NCBI RefSeq assembly: GCF_002960425.1
Contig: NZ_POIZ01000028.1
Span: forward strand, 1 to 64,000
Length of the DNA stretch: 64,000 bases
Origin: Streptococcus suis
GTDB taxonomy: Bacteria; Bacillota; Bacilli; Lactobacillales; Streptococcaceae
Direction: 5' to 3'
Shown here: piece after piece, positions 27,726 to 35,749 of the stretch
How positions within the stretch are numbered: position 1 is the first letter of the stretch
Layout of the letters: every line of letters begins with the position of its first letter
Made by a program: the position numbers and the translations under genes
Notes under the pieces: model-generated
What the model was told of the DNA's origin: nothing
What the model saw: only the letters and a program-made list of their open reading frames with translations
The model's database searches: none

Positions 27726-27824
27726 CGTAAAAATCCTCCTTCTAAAGAAACAACCCACGCTTACAATACTTTTGCTCTATGGCAATTATATCATAAGCGT
27801 GGGCGTGTTATCAATGATGGGCTA

Positions 27825-28019
27825 TCAGGTTGAAGCGGCTTTTTCTGCGGTATGCCGCACCACATCTACAATCAGATCACCGAGGGGCTTCCCGCCTGCG
27901 GCGAAGTGTTCGGAGATTTTTATACGGTTGTTCCCACATACAAAATACTGCGTGCCGTTCTCTGCTTGTATAACCTGCCCTGTTCGGGGTGTAAAAATAT
28001 CGCTTTCACTTTTTGCCAT
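27825..28019 (-). CDS. TnpW-like small transposon protein
   Basis: 64 residues from the ATG at 28017-28019 with GGAGG 7 nt upstream. The core NGTQYFVCGNNRIKISEHFAAGGKPLGDLI resembles the transposon-encoded TnpW family, small proteins found between recombinase and mobilization genes in Tn4451-like and related elements. Function unknown; perhaps an accessory DNA-binding or excision factor. The assignment rests on position and pattern only. Confidence 0.5.
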   Translation of the reverse strand: MAKSESDIFTPRTGQVIQAENGTQYFVCGNNRIKISEHFAAGGKPLGDLIVDVVRHTAEKAAST

Positions 28020-28091
28020 CCAGTGTCCTCCATATTCAGTTTTCAAGGTACAATGCCGCACAGAGGCGGCGAAAATTTCTGCTTATATCTA

Positions 28092-29036
28092 TCACCTTTC
28101 CTTTACCGTGTGCCGCTGCTGACGTTTCAGTTCCGCCAGTATATCCGGCGGGATACGGTCAACCAGCCGCTGTAAATTGTCCAGTTCGCTTTTCAGCTTT
28201 GCCCGTTCCATCGTATCTTTCATCTTTCCTTTTTCGCTGGCCTTTGCCCTTGCTTCCAACTTCTCATTCTCCGCCAGCAGGTCATTGATTGTGACCTTGT
28301 ACTTTTTCAACTGCCCGGAGAAATTCTCCATCTGCGGGAACCACTTTTTCAGCATGGAGAGGGCTTCCTCTTTTTTCTTTCCGGCGTTCAGCGGGTTAAT
28401 GCCGTCCAGTGTGGCTTCAATGGCTCTTGCCTGCCGGGAGAGGGAAACCGCCTGTTTGAAAAGCCGGGTGGGGATATGCTTCCGGCCTGTCCTGCTGGCG
28501 CTCTCCCCACGCTCCAAGTCAGGATATTTCTCCACCATATAGGCGTGAAAATCGTCCTGCCACTTCGTCAGGTTTGCCCGGTTGCCGATAATCTCCTTTG
28601 CACACAGGCGGTTGTCCTTTGTCAGCGGAACAAAGGTCAAATGCAGGTGGGGCGTTTTCTCGTCCATGTGTACCACCGCCGACACGATATTTTCCCGTCC
28701 TACCCGGCCAATGAGGAAGTCCGCCGCCCTCTGGAAAAACGCCTGTATCTCCTTTGGGGATTTCCCCTTGAAAAACTCCGGGCTGGCAGTTACCAGCGTA
28801 TCGACAAACCGTGTGCTGTCCTTGCGGGTTCGGCACCCGGCCTGTTCAATGCGGTTTTGAATGAAATGATAGTACCTGCCCTCTGGCTTGACGATATGAA
28901 AGTTGTACTTGCTCCGGCTTGTGTCAATGTCGGGGTTGCTGGCGTATTGTTCTTTCTGTCTTTCGTGATGGGCTTCCAGCGGCCTTGCCGGGTTGCCCTT
29001 GTGCTTCTCAAACCGCAAAATTGCGTGTTGTGCCAT
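28092..29036 (-). CDS. MobV-like relaxase (Mob/Pre family)
   Basis: Would nick the origin of transfer and lead the strand into a recipient through a helper's mating channel. It is 314 residues; the N-terminal relaxase domain carries the HUH-type metal motif HMDEKTPHLH at 123-132. The C-terminal half is helical and charged, with a coiled-coil (LLAENEKLEARAKASEKGKMKDTMERA). GGAG precedes the ATG. An origin of transfer is expected in the structured gap just upstream (29037-29219). Confidence 0.88.
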   Translation of the reverse strand: MAQHAILRFEKHKGNPARPLEAHHERQKEQYASNPDIDTSRSKYNFHIVKPEGRYYHFIQNRIEQAGCRTRKDSTRFVDTLVTASPEFFKGKSPKEIQAFFQRAADFLIGRVGRENIVSAVVHMDEKTPHLHLTFVPLTKDNRLCAKEIIGNRANLTKWQDDFHAYMVEKYPDLERGESASRTGRKHIPTRLFKQAVSLSRQARAIEATLDGINPLNAGKKKEEALSMLKKWFPQMENFSGQLKKYKVTINDLLAENEKLEARAKASEKGKMKDTMERAKLKSELDNLQRLVDRIPPDILAELKRQQRHTVKER

Positions 29037-29219
29037 TCTGCTCCTTTCCCCATTCCTTTCCTATCCGGGGTTTTCCACAGGGAAAATCCCGCAGAAATTA
29101 GCTCGGATAGGATTGGAATGGATAGAATATAAATAAATCTTTTTAATCTTTGTATTTCTATATACCGTCCGGTTTTCGTACTTCCGGGGAGTGATTTCCT
29201 CACTTCATAAGTACGGTTT
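29037..29219. other. Candidate origin of transfer upstream of the relaxase gene
   Basis: 183 bp without a gene. CGTACTT and AAGTACG (about 29178-29215) enclose a smaller GTGA/TCAC foldback. A run reading CCTATCCGGGG lies next to the relaxase start, and a related CGGATAGG lies 30 bp away. Inverted repeats beside the relaxase gene are the usual form of oriT in mobilizable elements, but no nick site can be proven here. Confidence 0.45.
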
Positions 29220-29615
29220 TCAGCCCTCCGGCGTACCAGAACCGGATTTCTTGAAGTCGGTGTTTGGAACCGCTTCATAGGATTTTGGGAAAATGCGGTT
29301 GGGTTTTCCACAGCCCTGCTTCTGGATCTCCACCAGCCCGGCGTATTGCAGTTCCCGCAGGGTGTTTACCGCTTTCTGCCGCCCACAGTGGAGCAGGTCA
29401 ACCACCTCGCAGATGGGATAGTACAGATAAATCCGTCCGCAATCATCCGCCCACCCATTCTTGCGGGATAACTCTGTCCGGCGCAGGATAAAGGCGTACA
29501 GAACCTTTGCCTCGTTGGACAAGGGCTTGAATGTGGGGGCTTCAAAGAGGAAATTCGGGAGCCGGGTGAAGCTGAACGCCTTTTCCGGCTGATGGATATA
29601 GATGGTATTTGTCAT
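29220..29615 (-). CDS. RepA_N-type replication initiator N-terminal domain protein
   Basis: 131 residues. It shows the winged-helix replication initiator A N-terminal domain: FSFTRLPNFLFEAPTFKPLSNEAKVLYAFILRRTELSRKNGW, then CEVVDLLHCGRQKAVNTLRELQYAGLVEIQKQG. Full initiators are longer; this one is a single-domain form common in integrative elements. It may support rolling or theta replication of the excised circle, or act as a regulator. No clear ribosome binding site precedes the ATG. Confidence 0.75.
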   Translation of the reverse strand: MTNTIYIHQPEKAFSFTRLPNFLFEAPTFKPLSNEAKVLYAFILRRTELSRKNGWADDCGRIYLYYPICEVVDLLHCGRQKAVNTLRELQYAGLVEIQKQGCGKPNRIFPKSYEAVPNTDFKKSGSGTPEG

Positions 29616-29726
29616 AGTGCGTTTTGTGGACGGTTAGAAGCCCGTTTTCCGGGGCGGGCGATACTTTATACCACCAGCCCCGGTTTGGGGCTTGCGAAGC
29701 CTGATAAATCAAGGCTTTTTTCGCTC

Positions 29727-30140
29727 CTAACTGTCCACAGCAGACCTCCTTTTCCGTTCACTTTCTGTTTTCTGCCGCCTGTGAACTCTGGCGGCACAGC
29801 CGGGGCAGTATTTTGCCCGGTTGGATTTGGGGACGAACACACCGCCGCAGACCTCACAGCGTTTCAAGTCCTTATCCCGGAAAATCTCCGCTTCCAGCGT
29901 CCCGTCCAGCGGCAAGACCGCCCAGCGGAACCACTTACAGCAGACCGAGAAAGAAATCGTCTGCGGACAGGTGCAGGTGTCCCCATCGTCAAGGACAATG
30001 CAGTTGCCGTCCTCACAGCAACAGCACTCCCGGCGTATCAGGCTGGCCGCCTGTTTTCTCTGCGCCGGGGTCATGCGGTAAAGGGAACCGTCCGGCCTGC
30101 GTTCCAGCGGCGGCAAGTCTTTATAGGGGTTATCTCTCAT
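29727..30140 (-). CDS. Cysteine-rich VLP domain protein
   Basis: 137 residues, start at the ATG at 30138-30140 (GGAGGG upstream). It has a cysteine cluster (RRECCCCEDGNC, CTCPQTISFSVCCKWFRWAVLPLDG) followed by a zinc-ribbon-like CEVCGGVFVPKSNRAKYCPGCAARVHRR. These proteins accompany relaxase and RepA_N genes in Clostridia elements; their function is unknown, with nucleic-acid binding likely. Count: at least twelve cysteines. Confidence 0.75.
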   Translation of the reverse strand: MRDNPYKDLPPLERRPDGSLYRMTPAQRKQAASLIRRECCCCEDGNCIVLDDGDTCTCPQTISFSVCCKWFRWAVLPLDGTLEAEIFRDKDLKRCEVCGGVFVPKSNRAKYCPGCAARVHRRQKTESERKRRSAVDS

Positions 30141-30235
30141 GCGTTCCCTCCATTTTGCTTTCCGTTGCCGTTCTCCCCGAAAAGGTTTCCTGCCCCATTC
30201 CTGCGGCGTGTTCCGGCGTTGGCACGCTCCTCGCA

Positions 30236-30260
30236 ACTTCGGGACATTTTGTCCCGAAGT
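30236..30260. repeat. Perfect hairpin, copy 1 of the element's paired stem-loop
   Basis: ACTTCGGGAC pairs with GTCCCGAAGT around a 5-nt loop. The same AACTTCGGGACA sequence recurs near the right end (33116-33142). The resemblance to a ComR box is only superficial because the spacer is 3 nt. Confidence 0.65.
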
Positions 30261-30364
30261 CCGACTCCTTGCGGTGCTTCCCCAGCCGGGGTATTCCTTT
30301 TCGGACGGTCATTCTGTTTTCAAGGTGCCGTCCATCGATGAACTACCCTAAGTCTACACGAAAA

Positions 30365-30451
30365 AAATGCAATTCCCGGAATATTGCGAGAATTGCATTT
30401 TGATGAAGTTTACACTTTGGAAATTGCATTTTTGCAATCATTCTGTATAAT
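30365..30451 (+). promoter_or_regulatory. Promoter and operator region of the element's XRE regulator
   Basis: TTGCAT (30424-30429), a 16-bp spacer and TATAAT (30446-30451) form the promoter. AATTGCATTTT occurs at 30391-30401 and 30422-30432, and its inverse AAATGCAATTC at 30365-30375; ATTGC/GCAAT also overlaps the spacer. Such repeated half-sites between divergent genes suggest autorepression and control of the leftward backbone genes. Confidence 0.6.
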
Positions 30452-30478
30452 GGAAGTATGCGGAGGAGGTGCGTATCT

Positions 30479-31282
30479 ATGGCTTTACCCGGAACGCCCG
30501 GACAGCGGATTTCCGATTTATGCAACGGGAACCACATCACACAAAAGGAACTTGCGGAGAAGATAGGCGTTTCCGCTTCCCAGTTGAGCCGCATTGTCAG
30601 CGGCGAAACAAGAACGGTCAGCAGTGATATTCTCATAGGTGTGGCAAAGGAATTTAAGGTATCGACAGACTACATACTGGGCTTGTCTACCGTGAGCGTT
30701 CGTAAAAGCTACGATATTTCTGAATTAGGCTTGTCCGAGGGAGCCGTGAGGGGGCTTGTGACGGGTGCTGTTGATGTGCAAATCCTCAACCGCCTGTTGG
30801 AACACAGGAATTTTCCTAAGCTGATAGATTTGATACGGATTTATTTTCAGGATACGGCGGCAAAGGGCATAACAGCAAGAAACCAGCTTATCGAGATGGC
30901 AACGGCTTCCCTGGCCGACCTGATGAAAGAACACCCGGAACACCGGGCAGAAGCGAAGCAGGATTTACAGCTTTTGAACGCCCAAAAGATAGGGGAACAT
31001 GAAGCGGAGATTGAAAAAATCAACAATGTGTTCCTGGCTATCCTGCGGGACATTAAGAAAGACATTGACAACGGGGAACAGCCGGGAGAAGCTGTGACCG
31101 CCGCTATGTTCCAAGCCATGCGGGACGCACTGGCGGAACAGAAACAAAAACCACTTTCCATTGACGATGTAACGGCGATGATAGCTGGACAGATCGGACA
31201 GCTTACACCGATGGATAAAGAAACTGTTGAAATGTTCCAGCAGTTTGCGAAGAAGATGATTGAGCAGGCAGGAACAAAGTGA
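30479..31282 (+). CDS. XRE-family regulator of the mobile element
   Basis: 267 residues from the ATG at 30479 with GGAGGAGGTG upstream; an upstream in-frame start overlaps that site. An N-terminal helix-turn-helix (about 9-67) includes ITQKELAEKIGVSASQLSRIVSGETRTVSSDILIGVAKEF. A long helical C-terminal region follows, ending SIDDVTAMIAGQIGQLTPMDKETVEMFQQFAKKM. Likely represses the backbone genes transcribed in the opposite direction. The last backbone gene before the cargo. Confidence 0.85.
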   Translation: MALPGTPGQRISDLCNGNHITQKELAEKIGVSASQLSRIVSGETRTVSSDILIGVAKEFKVSTDYILGLSTVSVRKSYDISELGLSEGAVRGLVTGAVDVQILNRLLEHRNFPKLIDLIRIYFQDTAAKGITARNQLIEMATASLADLMKEHPEHRAEAKQDLQLLNAQKIGEHEAEIEKINNVFLAILRDIKKDIDNGEQPGEAVTAAMFQAMRDALAEQKQKPLSIDDVTAMIAGQIGQLTPMDKETVEMFQQFAKKMIEQAGTK

Positions 31283-31310
31283 TAAATTTGAATTGTGAGG
31301 GAAAATACAG

Positions 31311-31856
31311 ATGAATCAAGGAAGAATTATTGTGATTACAGGCTCACCGGGGACAGGAAAAACAACAACTGCGTCAATTGTCGCAAAGGAATCAGATATG
31401 GATAAATCAGTGCATATGCACACCGATGACTTTTTTCATTACTTAAGCAAAGGCGCAATACCACCACATTTGCCAGAATCCAACGAGCAAAATCTGGTTG
31501 TCATTGAAGCCTTTTTAGAAGCTGCAAAGCGATATGCTCGTGGCGGATATGATGTAATTGTAGATGGGATTGTCGGGCCATGGTTTTTGGAGCCATGGAA
31601 AGCTCTTGCCCAAGAAGATTACGAGGTACACTATATTGTATTAAGAGCGAGTAAAAAAGAAACTATGAAGCGAGCTGTGGAACGCTCAAAATTAGATAGA
31701 AAAACAAATATTGAATTAGTGGAAACAATGTGGGAGCAATTTTCCGGTTTGGGAGTATATGAATCAAATGTCATAGACACAACTACATTCACAATTAAAG
31801 ATACGGTTTCCGCAATAAAAGAAAGAGTTGCATGTGGGACGTCTTTACTATCTTAG
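31311..31856 (+). CDS. P-loop kinase of unknown substrate, part of the resistance cargo
   Basis: 181 residues. Walker A GSPGTGKT at 11-18, a DGIVGPWFLEP stretch after VIVDG (Walker B-like), and an arginine-rich lid (RAVERSKLDRKTN). The fold is that of small-molecule kinases such as chloramphenicol phosphotransferase and shikimate kinase. I cannot assign a substrate. It is AT-rich compared with the flanking backbone and reads in the same direction as ant(6), 175 nt upstream of it. It may be a second, unrecognised drug-modifying enzyme or a hitchhiking gene. Confidence 0.7.
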   Translation: MNQGRIIVITGSPGTGKTTTASIVAKESDMDKSVHMHTDDFFHYLSKGAIPPHLPESNEQNLVVIEAFLEAAKRYARGGYDVIVDGIVGPWFLEPWKALAQEDYEVHYIVLRASKKETMKRAVERSKLDRKTNIELVETMWEQFSGLGVYESNVIDTTTFTIKDTVSAIKERVACGTSLLS

Positions 31857-31879
31857 ACATTCCCATTTGTCAGGAAGAT

Positions 31880-31981
31880 AGCAAAGCCAGCCGAGCCAGT
31901 CAACGGTCAAGATGAACGGCGCATTTCATGCGCCGCCGTTGACAGTCCCGCCCGTCTTTGCTAAAGGGTAATCAAGGCGGG
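31880..31981. repeat. Nested inverted repeats between the kinase and ant(6)
   Basis: AGCAAAG/CTTTGCT (31880 and 31956) enclose GTCAACGG/CCGTTGAC (31899 and 31936), which enclose CGGCGC/GCGCCG (31917-31935). A further CCCGCC/GGCGGG pair lies at 31948 and 31976. The G+C content is that of the backbone, not of the two cargo genes on either side, so it may mark a join between separately acquired pieces. Confidence 0.6.
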
Positions 31982-32031
31982 AAAGCCCTAAAATGGCTTC
32001 ACACCTATTTCAATAATTGGAGGAGATAAAA

Positions 32032-32898
32032 ATGAGATCAGAAAAGGAAGTTTATGATATTGTTTTGAATTTTGCAAAAACAGACAAACGCATTCGCATG
32101 GTTACTTTGGAAGGATCTAGAACAAATACAAATATTCCGCCTGATGATTTTCAGGATTTTGATATTACTTTTTTTGTTACGGATATGGACAGCTTCACAA
32201 GTGATGATAAATGGCTAGATATATTTGGTGAAAGGTTGATTCTGCAAAAGCCGGAAGATATGGAATTATTTCCAGCTGTAGAAAAGGGATTTTCATATTT
32301 AATGCTGTTTACTGATGATGTTAAGATAGATTTAACTTTGCTGCCGCTGGAACTGATAGACGAGTATTTTACATGGGATAAACTGGTAAAGTTACTGTTG
32401 GATAAAGACAACCGTATCGTAAAGCCGCCAATACCAACGGATATAGACTACCACTTGCAGAAGCCTACTCAAAGAATGTTTGACGATTGCTGTAATGAAT
32501 TTTGGAATACTACAACATATGTAGTAAAGGGCTTATGCCGCAAAGAAATTCTTTTTGCTATTGACCATATGAATGATATAGTACGAAAAGAATTGCTTCG
32601 CATGATTTCCTGGCTGATTGGTATCAAACAGGGATTTCATTTCAGTTTGGGAAAAAACTATAAATTTATGAAGCAATATGTCCCAGAGGAATTGTGGGAA
32701 CGACTTATGTCCACTTATAATATGGATTCCTATCCCCATATGTGGGAATCCTTTGAACAATGTATGGCATTGTTCCGGGAGGTTTCGTCAGAAGTGGCAT
32801 GCCAGTTGGATTACCAGTATCCACTATATGATGAAAAAATCAGTAATTATGTGATTCGGCAAAAGAAAAAATATGGCATTGAAGATGATAACAAATAA
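32032..32898 (+). CDS. ant(6): Aminoglycoside 6-adenylyltransferase ANT(6)
   Basis: Transfers AMP from ATP to the 6-hydroxyl of streptomycin, giving resistance. It is 288 residues, close to the family's usual 285-302. The nucleotidyltransferase signature GSRTNTNIPPDDFQDFDITFF has Gly28-Ser29 and the metal-binding Asp42 and Asp44; KPEDMELFP, KIDLTLLPLE and NEFWNTTTYVVKGLCRKEILFAIDH are strongly conserved. From memory of the family it looks nearer ANT(6)-Ib than ANT(6)-Ia, for example the ISNYVIRQKKKYG ending, but I could not align it. The ATG at 32032 has GGAGGAG upstream. AT-rich and plus strand, unlike the backbone genes to its left. Confidence 0.92.
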   Translation: MRSEKEVYDIVLNFAKTDKRIRMVTLEGSRTNTNIPPDDFQDFDITFFVTDMDSFTSDDKWLDIFGERLILQKPEDMELFPAVEKGFSYLMLFTDDVKIDLTLLPLELIDEYFTWDKLVKLLLDKDNRIVKPPIPTDIDYHLQKPTQRMFDDCCNEFWNTTTYVVKGLCRKEILFAIDHMNDIVRKELLRMISWLIGIKQGFHFSLGKNYKFMKQYVPEELWERLMSTYNMDSYPHMWESFEQCMALFREVSSEVACQLDYQYPLYDEKISNYVIRQKKKYGIEDDNK

Positions 32899-33115
32899 AA
32901 TTTTTTCAATCGAAAAAATTTATTTTGATTATTCAATTTTGAAAAACTGAATACCTCAAAATCAGAAAGAGAGCGGCCAAGCACTTTGAGGGATTGGCCG
33001 CCTTGTCCACCCATCCAGCGGGACAGCGGGCGGAGGTCAAGGCCGGGTGTAAACCCGTTCATTTCAGCCTTGACGGTTGCCCGTTGTCCTGCTACTTTTC
33101 CGGGAGTGTGGCCAC

Positions 33116-33142
33116 AACTTCGGGACACTTTGTCCACAAGTT
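33116..33142. repeat. Hairpin, copy 2 of the element's paired stem-loop
   Basis: AACTT/AAGTT outside and GGACA/TGTCC inside. The left arm AACTTCGGGACA is identical to copy 1 at 30235-30246, the right arm has diverged. A pair of such sites about 2.9 kb apart could be recognition sites for an element protein. Confidence 0.55.
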
Positions 33143-33382
33143 GGAGCGTAGGACGAGGAACTGGGGCTTTCATATACGCCCTGTCTGCTGATGAGTCCAG
33201 ACCTGCGCTTGCGACTCCACGCCACGCAAGCACAGCCCTGTTTTCCTGCCGCTTCAAATGCCCTTGCCCTCCCCGGCGGCAACGGCATTTTCACGGCAAC
33301 GCCGGCAGAGCGTATAACACACTACACTTTGCTTCGCAAAGTCGTGTGCCAAATGGGGGCGTTGCCCCCTTTGGAAACCCCC

Positions 33383-33436
33383 ACAAGAAAAGGCGGTACG
33401 CTACCCCTCCACGGGGCGCATACCGCCTTTTCTTGT
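33383..33436. terminator. Strong bidirectional terminator-like hairpin near the right end
   Basis: Sixteen-bp perfect stem, ACAAGAAAAGGCGGTA at 33383-33398 with its complement at 33421-33436, closed by TACCCC/GGGG pairs. A-rich and T-rich arms give it terminator character in both directions, which would shield the element from host transcription and the reverse. Confidence 0.65.
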
Positions 33437-33496
33437 TATCCAGCCCTCCGGCTGTATCGGTTGAGCAAAAGTCCGCGTGGGATTGATGTGGTATCT

Positions 33497-33628
33497 TTAA
33501 CTTTGGGAAACTCCTTTTTCCCAGTTTAAGACTGTTTGCCGTGACACTCCGATTGCTTTTGCCAAGGTTTCTTGCGATTCCTGTCGTTTTGTTCGCTCCA
33601 TGTGAATGAGCTGTCCAAGATTGGTCAT
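33497..33628 (-). pseudogene. XRE regulator, N-terminal fragment, cut by the mobile element
   Basis: Start codon and 37 host codons (MTNLGQLIHMERTKRQESQE ... VSRQTVLNWE) from 33628 down to about 33518, then six codons read from the element before a stop. The ribosome binding site is AAAGGAGG. The recognition-helix region SRQTVLNW is present but the second half of the domain is at 26062. It was probably a small membrane-anchored regulator of the neighbouring CPBP protease gene, which was next in the operon. Confidence 0.88.
33517..33522 (+). other. attR: right junction of the mobile element
   Basis: Second copy of the TTTCCC core, with the element's inverted-repeat-like TATCTTTAACT 15 bp inside. 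Confidence 0.75.
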
Positions 33629-33701
33629 GTTTCCTCCTTTACTTTACAAGCTGGCGGTAAAAATAGCTAGTCCAAATGCTTTTACAGGGGTGTTAAAATC
33701 C

Positions 33702-35639
33702 TTAATACTTCCCCAACTCACGTAAACTCGTGTGATTTTCCTGAATGCGTCTAAACATTTTTTCCATGTCCGACTTGCTAAAATGCACCAAGACTGGTCG
33801 TCCATGCGGGCAGTTATAAGGATTTTGACAATGGGATAATTGCCGCAATAAATCACGCGCCGAATAATCATCCAAGGCATGATTGGCCTTAATCGAACGC
33901 TTGCAGGACATCATAATAGCCAACTCTGCCCGATACTGCTTGATGGACACCTGGTCTGTTAGAAGTAGCATATCGCACATCTCGTAAATACCAGCCTCAA
34001 TCTCCTCTTCCTTCATCCAGATAGGGTGCTCACGTAAGATGAATTGGTTGACACCGTACTCTTCCAAGTTGACACCAACTTGACGGAGGGCATCCATTTT
34101 ATGCGCAAGATTGAGGGCATCATTTTGAGGGAATTCAAAGATATAAGGCACCAAGAGCTGCTGGGCAGAGTTATCTACCTGACCAATCTTCTCACGGTAG
34201 TATTCGTATTTGACCCGCTCCTGTGCGGCGTGTTGGTCAATGATGTACAAGCCTGTTTTTCCTTGTGCAAAAAGATAGGTGCCGTGCATTTGACCAAAAT
34301 ATTCCAATTCTGGGAAGGTTGAGGTTTCTTCCTGATCCAACTTGTCTGCCACCTTAGCAAGTTCCTTAGTGGATAGGTTGGGGTGGTCCAAGTCATCAGT
34401 AATTTCTGTCTGCCGTTGGGCAAATTTGATAGTGACAAACTTGTCAACTTGACTTGTCATCTCTGTCAGGTTCTTGTCTTCTTCCAAAGGCTTGATGTCT
34501 TCTGAAACCACCTCTGGTTTGAGGAAGAAGTCCTGCTTGACAGTGTCATAGTAGAGCTTGCTTTCCTTGAGTGGCAAGGTGACCTGCTCTGCTTTGACCT
34601 TGGTACGCGTACTAGACTGGGCCAGATTTTCGAGGGCGTCAGGAATTAAATCCTGCTCCTTTAGTGCCTTAATAATGGCCTCGCGAATCAGAGTCATGAG
34701 TTCCTTTTCCTTGGAAATACGGACCTCTTGCTTGGTTGGATGGACATTGACATCAGCCAAATAAGGATCAATCTCAATGGAAATCACAGCCAGTGGAAAA
34801 CGACCCACCATGAGCTTACTACCGTAACCTTCTAAAATAGCACGGTTGAGTAGGAAGTTCTTGATATAACGACCATTGATGAAAATGGAAATGTAATTTC
34901 GGTTAGCACGGGTCAATTCTGGCAGGGAAACATAGCCAGAAACCTGAAAATCCAAGTCCTCGGCCTCAATCTCCACCATTTTTTTAGCAGAAGCAATACC
35001 GTAGATACCCGAAATAGCTTGACGGAGCTTACCCGTTCCAGCTGTCCGCATCAATTCCCGTCCTTCATTGACCAAGGTAAAGGCGATTTCAGGATGGGCC
35101 AGGCTCAGCCTGTTGATAATATCAGCGATATGCGATAACTCGGCCTGCTGACTGCGAACATACTTAAGACGGGCAGGGGTATTGTAAAACAAATCCGAAA
35201 CGGTTATCTGGGTGCCGACTGGGCGACTGATTGGCTCCTCTAACTCAACGATACCACCCTTGGAAACCAGACGCAAGCCGTGGGCATGGTGGGCTGTAGC
35301 CGTTTCAATAACCATTTGACTGACAGAGGCAATGGACGGTAGAGCTTCACCACGAAAACCCAAGGTCCGAATGCGGAACAGGTCTGCCTGATTTTTTATC
35401 TTACTGGTGGCATGACGACGCAAAGCCAAGGCTACTTGGTCAGGGGCAATACCTTCGCCGTTGTCCGTAATTTGAATAGTTTTTAGCCCAGCTTCTTCGA
35501 TACGAATTTCTATCTGGCTGGCGCCTGCATCAATCGAGTTCTCCACCAACTCCTTAACTACACTGGCAGGTCGCTCAATCACCTCACCTGCTGCAATCTG
35601 GTTGGCTAAAATTTCTGGTAATTCGATAATTTGTGACAT
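33702..35639 (-). CDS. mutL: DNA mismatch repair protein MutL
   Basis: 645 residues. The N-terminal GHKL ATPase has [29 protein letters not shown] and [14 protein letters not shown]. The C-terminal domain carries the endonuclease metal motif [12 protein letters not shown] (pattern DQHA-x2-E-x4-E) near residue 470, then [12 protein letters not shown] and [11 protein letters not shown]. So it is a nicking-type MutL rather than the MutH-dependent enterobacterial type. It is transcribed from its own extended -10 promoter. The split XRE gene lies directly downstream. Confidence 0.97.
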   Translation of the reverse strand: MSQIIELPEILANQIAAGEVIERPASVVKELVENSIDAGASQIEIRIEEAGLKTIQITDNGEGIAPDQVALALRRHATSKIKNQADLFRIRTLGFRGEALPSIASVSQMVIETATAHHAHGLRLVSKGGIVELEEPISRPVGTQITVSDLFYNTPARLKYVRSQQAELSHIADIINRLSLAHPEIAFTLVNEGRELMRTAGTGKLRQAISGIYGIASAKKMVEIEAEDLDFQVSGYVSLPELTRANRNYISIFINGRYIKNFLLNRAILEGYGSKLMVGRFPLAVISIEIDPYLADVNVHPTKQEVRISKEKELMTLIREAIIKALKEQDLIPDALENLAQSSTRTKVKAEQVTLPLKESKLYYDTVKQDFFLKPEVVSEDIKPLEEDKNLTEMTSQVDKFVTIKFAQRQTEITDDLDHPNLSTKELAKVADKLDQEETSTFPELEYFGQMHGTYLFAQGKTGLYIIDQHAAQERVKYEYYREKIGQVDNSAQQLLVPYIFEFPQNDALNLAHKMDALRQVGVNLEEYGVNQFILREHPIWMKEEEIEAGIYEMCDMLLLTDQVSIKQYRAELAIMMSCKRSIKANHALDDYSARDLLRQLSHCQNPYNCPHGRPVLVHFSKSDMEKMFRRIQENHTSLRELGKY

Positions 35640-35690
35640 GATATTCCCTACATTCCTTTAGACATTCTTTTCCCGTTTACTTATTCCTCC

Positions 35691-35719
35691 ATTATACCAC
35701 ACATCCCTTTGTTTCTAAG
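35691..35719 (-). promoter_or_regulatory. mutL promoter
   Basis: TATAAT at 35691-35696 with an extended -10 (TGG before it); the -35 (CTTAGA) is weak. Confidence 0.55.
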
Positions 35720-35725
35720 TCCATG

Positions 35726-35749
35726 AAAAAATGACTGCCTAAGCAATCA
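35726..35749 (-). terminator. Terminator overlapping the stop of the membrane protein gene
   Basis: TGACTGC/GCAATCA (one G-T pair) at 35732-35749 with six T residues following on the minus strand. Confidence 0.65.

Larger units (their letters stand above)
32899..33496. other. Right arm of the mobile element, no convincing gene
   Basis: About 600 bp of G+C-rich DNA. GCGGCCAA/TTGGCCGC (32972-32999), CTTTGC/GCAAAG (about 33327-33341) and GGGGGC/GCCCCC (about 33355-33369) are hairpins. The several open frames here overlap on both strands, lack ribosome binding sites and have biased composition, so I regard them as chance. The region probably carries cis-acting sites for mobilization or recombination. 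Confidence 0.6.
26062..33522. mobile_element. Integrative mobilizable element with serine recombinase and ANT(6) cargo
   Basis: About 7.45 kb bounded by the direct repeat TTTCCC (26062-26067 and 33517-33522). Deleting one copy with the element rebuilds the host XRE gene in frame. Inside the ends are the imperfect inverted repeats AGTTAAAGATA (26070-26080) and TATCTTTAACT (33492-33502). Backbone genes: serine recombinase, TnpW-like protein, MobV-like relaxase, RepA_N protein, Cys-rich VLP protein and XRE regulator. The backbone is G+C-rich compared with the host and resembles elements of gut Clostridia. It has no conjugation genes, so it would need a helper element. Confidence 0.88.

Noticed and set aside
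30243-30253. GACA-TTT-TGTC in the mobile element as another ComR box
   Set aside because: The spacer is 3 nt, not 4, and the motif is part of a longer hairpin in foreign DNA with no competence gene nearby.
30130-30312. 60-codon reading frame overlapping the Cys-rich VLP gene
   Set aside because: No ribosome binding site, no family, and low-complexity charged sequence; it overlaps the real gene by 11 bp.
32986-33529. Overlapping frames on both strands of the element's right arm (166, 112, 136 and 76 codons)
   Set aside because: They overlap one another, have no ribosome binding sites and no recognisable domains; long open frames are expected by chance in G+C-rich DNA.
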